The position numbers and the translations under genes were made by a program. Below, piece after piece: positions 1-4,187 of a stretch of 6,281 nucleotides of DNA. The notes below the pieces were generated by a model that saw only the letters and a list, made by a program, of their open reading frames with translations, made no database searches and had not been told where the DNA came from. Positions within the stretch are counted from its first letter, which is position 1; each line of letters opens with the position of its first letter. The DNA is from DATAYF01 sp036272735 (GTDB taxonomy: Bacteria > Chloroflexota > Ktedonobacteria > Ktedonobacterales > Ktedonobacteraceae). The stretch covers positions 1 to 6,281 of the forward strand of contig DATAYF010000612.1 in assembly GCA_036272735.1 (NCBI GenBank). The letters are read 5' to 3'.

Positions 1-1
1 G

Positions 2-322
2 GCCCTGGTCGCGCTCATGCCGACCTTCCCGCTGGCTGCCGCCTTCTTGCTGTTGCGGCAAATACTCTCACAGATGGATATTCCCACCCGTCAAGCCTAT
101 ACCATGGCCCTCGTAGCTCCAGAGGCACGCACGGCGACGGCAAGTGTCACGTCACTGGCACGCAGTGGTGGCTCCGCCCTCAGCCCGGTTGTGTCTGGCT
201 TCCTCTTGCAGGGGCCGGGGCTGGCTTTGGGCCTTCCTCTCTTGCTGGCTGGAGCCATCAAAGTCGGATATGATCTCTCATTATGGGCCATCTTTCGACG
301 AGTGCATCTGAAGGAGGCATAA
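2..322 (+). CDS. MFS transporter, C-terminal fragment (5' end outside window)
   Basis: This is the last 106 or so codons of a major facilitator superfamily transporter; the reading frame is open to the left edge, so the true start lies outside. Visible features are a hydrophobic helix (ALVALMPTFPLAAAFLLL), a conserved-looking segment DIPTRQAYTMALV followed by PEARTATASV and a small-residue helix with SGGSALSPVVSGFLLQ, then a last hydrophobic segment ending in a basic cytoplasmic tail (FRRVHLKEA). The D-x-P-x-R-x-A-Y and PEART patterns are typical of the loop before the penultimate helices in drug- or metabolite-efflux MFS proteins. Substrate cannot be told from this part. The stop TAA sits inside an 11-bp tandem duplication (AAGGAGGCAT at 311-320 and 322-331). 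It converges on the leftward operon. Confidence 0.85.
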   Translation, partial: ALVALMPTFPLAAAFLLLRQILSQMDIPTRQAYTMALVAPEARTATASVTSLARSGGSALSPVVSGFLLQGPGLALGLPLLLAGAIKVGYDLSLWAIFRRVHLKEA

Positions 323-335
323 AGGAGGCATCAGC

Positions 336-425
336 ATGAGGAGGATTACCAGACCACCGCTCTCTTCTGCCAGGCATCATCTGTGCTGGTCAGGACGTTG
401 CGTGATTGCGCAAGCGTTGACGTAG
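336..425 (+). CDS. possible 29-residue small ORF just after the MFS gene
   Basis: An ATG at 336 is preceded by AAGGAGG (322-328) with a 7-base gap to the start, a nearly ideal ribosome binding site, and the frame stays open for 29 codons to TAG at 423-425. The start lies 13 bases after the MFS stop, so translational coupling is plausible. The predicted peptide begins MRRITRPPLSSARHH; it is basic, has no membrane helix and resembles nothing I recognise. The binding site arises from a duplication of the last codons of the MFS gene, so it may be accidental. Listed only because start signals are good. Confidence 0.22.
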   Translation: MRRITRPPLSSARHHLCWSGRCVIAQALT

Positions 426-433
426 TTTATAGT
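406..433 (+). promoter_or_regulatory. possible sigma-70-type promoter
   Basis: TTGCGC (406-411) and TATAGT (428-433) are separated by 16 bp. Transcription would begin near 440, just before AAGGAG (446-451) and an ATG at 457. That ATG opens only a 10-codon frame (MTLHRNPRVA, stop at 487-489), so the transcript could carry a leader peptide or be the remnant of a lost gene start. Motif match only. Confidence 0.25.
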
Positions 434-456
434 GACAAGAATATTAAGGAGTAGTT

Positions 457-489
457 ATGACGTTGCATCGAAATCCACGAGTAGCGTGA
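457..489 (+). CDS. 10-codon mini-ORF with good ribosome binding site; leader peptide or gene remnant
   Basis: AAGGAG at 446-451 lies 5 bases before ATG at 457. The frame codes for MTLHRNPRVA and ends at TGA 487-489. It follows a candidate promoter with a TATAGT -10 box. Such an arrangement can be a leader peptide or the surviving start of a decayed gene. There is no run of a single amino acid that would suggest classical attenuation. Existence as a translated product is uncertain. Confidence 0.15.
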   Translation: MTLHRNPRVA

Positions 490-509
490 CTGTTCAGGAA
501 CCGCTGCAC

Positions 510-531
510 TGTTTCCATTTTGTTTCCATTT
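510..531. repeat. exact 11-bp tandem repeat, TGTTTCCATTT x2
   Basis: Two perfect adjacent copies of TGTTTCCATTT (510-520 and 521-531). The 11-bp period places the TTTCCAT words on one face of the helix, as in OmpR/PhoB-class binding sites, but no -10-like hexamer is found 10 bp beyond it. The word TTTCCATT recurs in the repeat-rich region at 6031-6038. Confidence 0.6.
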
Positions 532-568
532 TCTGCTCCTCAATGGCTTCCTCCCTCTGCGAGGCCAC

Positions 569-605
569 GGGTAAGAAGAGGATGCAGGCCGTTCTCTTCT
601 TACCC
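569..605. repeat. perfect 12-bp inverted repeat (strong hairpin), possible terminator or processing site
   Basis: GGGTAAGAAGAG (569-580) is exactly complementary to CTCTTCTTACCC (594-605). With two G-T wobbles and one A-T pair the stem can extend to 15 bp, leaving a 7-base loop (584-590). It lies between converging genes, where a bidirectional terminator would be useful, but neither side is followed by a T-run, so a standard intrinsic terminator is not shown. Alternatives are an mRNA 3'-end stabiliser or a mobile-element remnant. Confidence 0.65.
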
Positions 606-613
606 AGCCTCCA

Positions 614-641
614 AATGCAGGTCTGTGAATGCAGGTCTATG
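614..641. repeat. 14-bp tandem duplication
   Basis: AATGCAGGTCTGTG (614-627) is followed directly by AATGCAGGTCTATG (628-641), with 13 of 14 bases identical. The shared core ATGCAGG also occurs in the loop of the neighbouring hairpin (582-588), so three copies lie within 60 bp. Confidence 0.6.
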
Positions 642-690
642 ACGAAGAACTTGATCAGCCCCACCGGGACGAGAGCCGGAAGGAATCGGG

Positions 691-939
691 TTATTTTATT
701 CGCGCGACGCGGCGAGCAAGGACTGCCACCCCTGCACAGATCACCGTGAGCACGAGAAAGACTGCCGTATAATCCAGCTTGGGGTTCAAGGGAGGATGGG
801 AATGGCTCAAGGAGATATGATAGACTCCAGAAACGGCATAATAGATTCCCAGCAGCAGGCAAAGGACGGCACCAAGGATACTCCCCACGAAGAGCATCGG
901 ATTCTTGAGGATCGAAACCACATTCTTATTCATGTTCAT
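691..939 (-). CDS. small two-helix membrane protein, paralogue of the one after dedA
   Basis: An 82-residue protein with two predicted membrane helices, about residues 15-37 and 58-76, joined by a polar, histidine-rich loop (HISLSHSHPPLNPK) and ending in a basic tail (RRVARIK), which suggests a cytoplasmic C terminus. It is the last gene of the leftward block, 72 bases after the uppP stop. Residues 16-42 align without gaps to residues 6-32 of the 67-residue protein at 2138-2341: 10 of 27 positions are identical, including LF-x-G, I-L, G-I, G and H-I. No catalytic motif is visible and I do not recognise the family. The upstream binding site is weak (AAGAAAG), and the ATG six bases further in (931-933) could also serve as start. 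The leader carries a GTGTAT repeat. An accessory role with the neighbouring lipid-carrier enzymes is inference from position. Confidence 0.7.
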   Translation of the reverse strand: MNMNKNVVSILKNPMLFVGSILGAVLCLLLGIYYAVSGVYHISLSHSHPPLNPKLDYTAVFLVLTVICAGVAVLARRVARIK

Positions 940-951
940 TTATTCTTTCTT

Positions 952-974
952 GTGTATGTGTATGTGTATGTGTA
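952..974. repeat. hexanucleotide microsatellite GTGTAT, about 3.8 copies
   Basis: GTGTAT at 952-957, 958-963 and 964-969, plus GTGTA at 970-974. On the minus strand it reads ATACAC repeats, lying 13 to 35 bases before the start codon of the small membrane-protein gene. Copy number could change by slippage and so alter the spacing of expression signals. Confidence 0.7.
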
Positions 975-1011
975 GAAACGTTGTGTGTCTTTTCAAAAGA
1001 ACGTTCATTCA

Positions 1012-2025
1012 TTAGCGAATAGTCAGGAAGAGCAGCAAGGAGAGCAAGCCCGCTCCCCAACAATAATAGGCAAAGGGATAGAGACGCCCCGTTTCAAAGT
1101 ACTTGAGCAAAAATTTCGTACTCAGAAACGCGGCAACACCCGAGACGCCCATCCCGATGAGCACCAGCAGCAGCGTGGTGGCGGGAAGCCCAAAGAGTTG
1201 AGGCACTTCGAGGATCGCGGCTGCTCCAATGAGCGGCGTTCCCAGTAAAAAGGAATAGCGTGCTGCCTCTTCATGATTGAGCCCGATCCCCAATCCCGCA
1301 ACCATCGTCACGCCTGAGCGTGAGATTCCAGGGATGAGCGCCAAGGATTGTGCCAGCCCAATCAGCAGTGCTTCTTTCCAGGAAAGATCAGCCAGGGAAC
1401 GCGCCTGGGCGGCTCGCGGCTTTGGCATGTCAGTCGCCGTGAGAACGCCAGCATTACCAGATGATGGCTCAACCATCCGCGACGGGAGAGGATACATTGC
1501 CTGCTGGTCAACAGGCAAACCGGCGCCCTCCCCTGGCTGGAACGCTCTTTGCCTCTCTGTGGAAGAACTCATCGCTCGCCTCTCTGAGCGACGACGAAGC
1601 ACTTCTCCCACAAAGAGGATGCAGCCGTTCACGACTAAAAAGCTTGCAGCTACGAGAGGAGTGGCAAACAACTGCTTGAGTGGGGTTTCCAGGGTCACAC
1701 CAAGGAGTCCGGCGGGAATGCAGCCAATGATAATGAGCCAGCCCACCCATTCCTGCGTTCCTCTGCGGATTTCCCCCTGCTTGAGGCTGACCACAACGCT
1801 GCGTCCCACCTGATACCAATCTCGCCAAAAATAGACCACAAGCGCGATACTGGTGCCGAGGTGTAGGGCAACAATGAGTGGCAGAAACTGCTGATTGCGC
1901 ACGAGATCGCCCCATCCGAGCAATCCAGGGAGGATCACGGTATGACCCAGACTGCTAATAGGGAAGAGCTCCGTTACTCCCTGGAGCAGCGCCAGGACGA
2001 GAATTTGCCAGATGTTCAGATTCAT
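1012..2025 (-). CDS. uppP: undecaprenyl-diphosphatase (UppP/BacA family) with a long central insertion
   Basis: An integral membrane phosphatase of 337 residues that converts undecaprenyl diphosphate to the monophosphate carrier used for peptidoglycan and other surface polymers; overproduction of the family gives bacitracin resistance. The first family motif is at residues 15-30: Q15-G-V-T-E19 fits the (E/Q)xxxE signature and is followed by P-I-S-S25-L-G-H28. The second, PGISRSGVT, is at residues 232-240, with R236 the expected phosphate-binding arginine. All key residues are present. The family is usually about 265-290 residues; the extra length is a polar segment at roughly 148-212, between the two inverted halves. 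I chose the ATG at 2025 because GGAGAAAGAAG precedes it and the N terminus then matches the family. A GTG at 2055 would add MKFFGERRTI, but those codons contain the ribosome binding site. It lies 112 bases after the small gene and 72 before the next. Confidence 0.93.
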   Translation of the reverse strand: MNLNIWQILVLALLQGVTELFPISSLGHTVILPGLLGWGDLVRNQQFLPLIVALHLGTSIALVVYFWRDWYQVGRSVVVSLKQGEIRRGTQEWVGWLIIIGCIPAGLLGVTLETPLKQLFATPLVAASFLVVNGCILFVGEVLRRRSERRAMSSSTERQRAFQPGEGAGLPVDQQAMYPLPSRMVEPSSGNAGVLTATDMPKPRAAQARSLADLSWKEALLIGLAQSLALIPGISRSGVTMVAGLGIGLNHEEAARYSFLLGTPLIGAAAILEVPQLFGLPATTLLLVLIGMGVSGVAAFLSTKFLLKYFETGRLYPFAYYCWGAGLLSLLLFLTIR

Positions 2026-2083
2026 GATCGTTCTTCTTTCTCCGAAAAATTTCACCGCGCGCGCCTTGTTCCTGTTGGAAGCC

Positions 2084-2107
2084 GTGTTCGCCGACGGTCG
2101 CGAACAC
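2084..2107. repeat. 8-bp perfect inverted repeat between the small gene and uppP
   Basis: GTGTTCGC (2084-2091) and GCGAACAC (2100-2107) are exact complements with an 8-base loop. It lies in the 112-base gap between the stop of the small membrane-protein gene and the uppP start. No T-run follows on the minus strand, so it is more likely an operator, an RNA processing or stability hairpin, or a leader element for uppP than an intrinsic terminator. Confidence 0.5.
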
Positions 2108-2137
2108 AGTTGCGATCCTGATCAAGCGAAAGGACGC

Positions 2138-2341
2138 TTAACTGGCGTGGGATTGTGGGCGATTAACGACGGAGGCCAGGATGCCCAGTACCCCAAGCGC
2201 GAAAAAGGCAATGGCGTGTTTGACGTGCATGCGCGAGTCAGCAATGATGTGAGGAATGCCAGGGATCAGGAAAAAGATTCCCGCAGCCACACCAACGAGA
2301 AAGAGGAGTATGCCACCCCAGAAAAGAGTTTGCTTATTCAT
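2138..2341 (-). CDS. small two-helix membrane protein coupled to dedA
   Basis: A 67-residue protein starting MNKQTLFWGG. Two predicted membrane helices cover about residues 6-28 and 42-60; they are joined by a short loop (HIIADSRMHVKH) and followed by a polar end (NRPQSHAS). The start is well supported: AAAGGAG lies 10 bases upstream. The gene overlaps the last 8 bases of dedA, so translation is probably coupled and the two products made together. A longer frame runs upstream from 2743, but that part is the shadow of dedA. Residues 6-32 align without gaps to residues 16-42 of the small protein after uppP, so the two are probably paralogues. No enzymatic motif is seen and I do not recognise the family; partnership with DedA is inferred from overlap and order. 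Confidence 0.75.
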   Translation of the reverse strand: MNKQTLFWGGILLFLVGVAAGIFFLIPGIPHIIADSRMHVKHAIAFFALGVLGILASVVNRPQSHAS

Positions 2342-3251
2342 GAACAACGGTCTCCTTTTGTAAGATAATTTTATGAAAAACAGTTTTCCTGGCTGAGTAT
2401 TTCTCAGCTTTGCCCATATAGGACTGGTCGCTTTCCCGGCTTTCCGCCCTGGGAGCGAACGTCTGGCCCACCTGGCCCACATACTCAAACGTCTCGTAGA
2501 CCGGCGCCGTGGCCTGTCCCGAACCTGACCGCAGGCGAGAGCCATGAGAGCTATCGGTGCGCCGAGGCGTTTGCGAGAGGAGCTGGGAGGCGCGAGATGG
2601 CCTCTCTTTTTTCCGCGCCTTGCGGTAATCATCCAGGGAACCAGGCAGTGCTCGCTCGGCTTCCTCTTCCAGGCGATGTTGATGCCTCCGCAAGAAGAGG
2701 AAAAAAGCGATGCTGACAAGTCCTGCCAGCACGGTGGCGCCAATGCCGACTGGCCCTGTCAGGCGATGGATGTTGTCTCCCAGCACGTAGCCGCCCAGCC
2801 CCACCAGGCTGGCCCACACGATACCCCCAAGCGCATTGAAGAGCAGAAAACGGGACCAGCGCATCTGATTGGTCCCGGCCAGGAAGGCTGCCCACGCGCG
2901 CAGAACGGTGACAAAGCGTCCAAAGAAGACCACTTTGCCGCCATGCTTGAGAAAGAGGTACTGGCCCAGTTTGAGCTTGCGCTCATCGAGGCGAACGAAG
3001 CGGCCATAGCGGCGCAAGAGACGGAAGCCGCCCTCACGGCCGATCCAGAACCCGAGATTATCGCCCAGGATTGCTCCACTGGCCGCTGCGACAATCACCC
3101 AGGGAATGGCCAGTTGATGGGTGGTTCCCGCAGCAATGGCAGCGATGAGCAGCATGGTCTCGCCTGGGAAAGGAATGCCGGTGCTCTCAATCATAATAAA
3201 CAGCAACACTGCTCCATAACCATAGGTGGAAAGTAGCTGCGTCACATTCAT
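2334..3251 (-). CDS. DedA family (VTT domain) membrane protein with a long C-terminal tail; candidate lipid-carrier translocase
   Basis: A 305-residue protein. Residues 1 to about 188 form a DedA/VTT domain: E22-S-T-G-I-P-F-P-G-E31 after the first hydrophobic segment, G63-D64-N-L-G-F-W-I-G-R72, K103-H-G at the start of the re-entrant region, G111-R112-F with R118 and A-G126, then N139-x-x-G-G-x-x-W146. These acidic and arginine residues match positions needed for function in Escherichia coli DedA proteins. Several DedA proteins, notably UptA, return undecaprenyl phosphate across the membrane, which suits the uppP gene downstream; other DedA members act on other lipids, so the substrate is inferred. 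Family length is about 200-220 residues; here residues 190-305 are an extra charged, Ser/Arg/Gln-rich and probably disordered cytoplasmic tail. The ATG at 3251 has AGGAG 13 bases upstream. It is the first gene of the leftward operon. Confidence 0.92.
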   Translation of the reverse strand: MNVTQLLSTYGYGAVLLFIMIESTGIPFPGETMLLIAAIAAGTTHQLAIPWVIVAAASGAILGDNLGFWIGREGGFRLLRRYGRFVRLDERKLKLGQYLFLKHGGKVVFFGRFVTVLRAWAAFLAGTNQMRWSRFLLFNALGGIVWASLVGLGGYVLGDNIHRLTGPVGIGATVLAGLVSIAFFLFLRRHQHRLEEEAERALPGSLDDYRKARKKERPSRASQLLSQTPRRTDSSHGSRLRSGSGQATAPVYETFEYVGQVGQTFAPRAESRESDQSYMGKAEKYSARKTVFHKIILQKETVVHE

Positions 3252-3360
3252 CGAAAATCTCTTTCTCCTCTCTTCGGCTCATGCATGACGACCCTGGCGG
3301 TTTGTGGGCCTTATTCTCGGCGCTAGGATGCGAAACGCCCGGATCTTGTGCGTCGCTCGT

Positions 3361-3392
3361 ACTCTACCAAGCGAACATGAAGTGAGCATGAA
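3361..3392 (-). promoter_or_regulatory. promoter and direct-repeat operator for the dedA-uppP operon
   Basis: Read on the minus strand, TTCAT (3392-3388) and TTCAT (3381-3377) are 11 bp apart. Exactly 10 bp later comes TAGAGT (3366-3361), a plausible -10 box. On the plus strand the same site is the tandem 11-bp repeat CATGAAGTGAG / CATGAAGTGGC (3376-3397). Two half sites one helical turn apart and a -10 box ten bases beyond is the layout of PhoB-type activated promoters, where the operator replaces the -35 box. Transcription would start near 3354, giving a leader of about 100 bases before dedA. Confidence 0.55.
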
Positions 3393-3394
3393 GT

Positions 3395-3433
3395 GGCAGG
3401 TAGTTCTGCCAAATGGGGGGTATTTCATCCCCC
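3395..3433. repeat. inverted repeats between the two divergent operator modules
   Basis: GGCAG (3395-3399) and CTGCC (3406-3410) form a 5-bp dyad with a 6-bp centre. Directly beyond, GGGGGG (3415-3420) faces CCCCC (3429-3433). Both sit between or overlap the two oppositely oriented TTCAT pairs, so they could be a binding site for a further dimeric regulator or a DNA structure separating the two promoters. Short arms, so modest confidence. Confidence 0.35.
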
Positions 3434-3455
3434 TTTCATGTGGACGAGGTACAGT
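3424..3455 (+). promoter_or_regulatory. promoter and direct-repeat operator for the two-component genes
   Basis: TTCAT (3424-3428) and TTCAT (3435-3439) are 11 bp apart; in 7-4-7 form it reads ATTTCAT-CCCC-CTTTCAT, close to the E. coli Pho box CTGTCAT-N4-CTGTCAT. Exactly 10 bp later is TACAGT (3450-3455). Both this and the opposite module continue after the second core as GT, then six variable bases, then GGTA[C/G]AGT. Transcription would start near 3462, about 48 bases before the response-regulator gene. Autoregulation by the encoded regulator is inferred. Confidence 0.55.
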
Positions 3456-3509
3456 ACAGAGTAAAGAACTCGGCTTGCGCTACCCTGGTACAGAACGAAG
3501 GAGGAACAT

Positions 3510-4187
3510 GTGCGTTTGTTACTCGTCGAAGATCATCCAGAACTCGGACCAGACCTGAAAGCCGGCCTGGAAGAGTGTCATTACGCCGTGGATCTCGTGA
3601 CCAATGGGGAGGACGCGCTGGCGTTGGCCAGTCTGGTCCCGTATGATCTGCTCATTCTGGATATCTTGCTGCCCAATCTTGATGGCTGGGAGGTCTGCCG
3701 ATGCCTGCGCGACCAGCACAAACCGCTACCGATCCTCTTTCTCACAGCCCTGGGGGAGGTGGAGCACCGGGTGCAAGGACTGGATTTGGGCGCGGATGAT
3801 TATCTGGTCAAACCCTTTGATTTTCGAGAACTGGAAGCACGTGTGCGGGCCGTGCTCCGTCGAGATGGCACGGAACGTTCGCCGGTGCTGCGCTTTCTGG
3901 ATCTCACGCTGGATACCCGGACCCATGAAGGCAAGCGGGGCGAACGGCCTTTCTCCCTTTCCAGCAAGGAATATGCCCTGCTGCATCTGTTGATGAGCCG
4001 TCCCCGCGAGATTTTGAGCCGCACGACCATCGCGGAGCATATCTGGGATTACGACGCGGAGCATTTGTCCAATGTGATCGACGTGTATATTCGCAAGCTG
4101 CGCAAGGCTCTCTGTGCGGCAGGAGAACCTGACCTGATCCAGACCGTGCGGGGGTCTGGCTATCAATTGAAGGAGTCGGTGCAATGA
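3510..4187 (+). CDS. OmpR/PhoB-family response regulator
   Basis: A 225-residue transcription factor. Residues 1-118 form the receiver domain: acidic pair E7-D8, phosphate-accepting D51 in LLILDILLPNLDGWE, switch T79 in ILFLTA and conserved K101 in DDYLVKPFD. Residues about 125-222 form the winged-helix DNA-binding domain, with the recognition-helix region LSNVIDVYIRKLRKAL and the wing TVRGSGYQL. All signalling residues are intact and the length is normal. Translation starts at GTG 3510, five bases after AAGGAGG (3498-3504); an ATG two bases earlier is out of frame and soon stops. The stop overlaps the kinase start as ATGA, so the two are co-translated. Regulators of this class bind direct repeats with 11-bp spacing, as seen just upstream. 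The signal and regulon are not shown by the protein itself; similarity to PhoB is at family level only. Confidence 0.96.
   Translation: MRLLLVEDHPELGPDLKAGLEECHYAVDLVTNGEDALALASLVPYDLLILDILLPNLDGWEVCRCLRDQHKPLPILFLTALGEVEHRVQGLDLGADDYLVKPFDFRELEARVRAVLRRDGTERSPVLRFLDLTLDTRTHEGKRGERPFSLSSKEYALLHLLMSRPREILSRTTIAEHIWDYDAEHLSNVIDVYIRKLRKALCAAGEPDLIQTVRGSGYQLKESVQ

Larger units (their letters stand above)
323..690. other. intergenic region between converging genes, with hairpin and short repeats
   Basis: No convincing protein gene larger than 30 codons is seen here on either strand. The region holds two tiny ORFs (336-425 and 457-489), a possible promoter (406-433), an exact 11-bp tandem repeat (510-531), a strong 12-bp inverted repeat (569-605) and a 14-bp tandem repeat (614-641). 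A longer open frame at 432-749 (+) overlaps the small minus-strand gene and has cysteine-rich, unconserved-looking sequence, so I treat it as chance. The region separates the MFS gene (+) from the end of the leftward operon (-), where terminators would be expected. Confidence 0.6.

Noticed and set aside
569..605. Intrinsic terminator for either converging transcript
   Set aside because: The stem is strong but no T-run follows on either strand, so it is kept only as a hairpin of unknown role.
432..749. Plus-strand open frame of 105 codons
   Set aside because: It overlaps the better-supported small membrane-protein gene on the other strand, spans the hairpin and tandem repeats, and has cysteine-rich, non-domain-like sequence.
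1277..1813. Long plus-strand frame of 178 codons inside uppP
   Set aside because: It lies wholly antisense to a gene with intact catalytic motifs; no ribosome binding site or protein family supports it.
2084..2107. Resemblance to an SOS (LexA) box because of GTTCG and CGAAC
   Set aside because: The gram-positive-type box is CGAAC-N4-GTTCG. Here the halves are in the opposite order with wide spacing, so it does not fit.
2544..3236. Plus-strand frame of 230 codons opposite dedA
   Set aside because: Antisense shadow of a clear DedA gene; hydrophilic sequence without domains.
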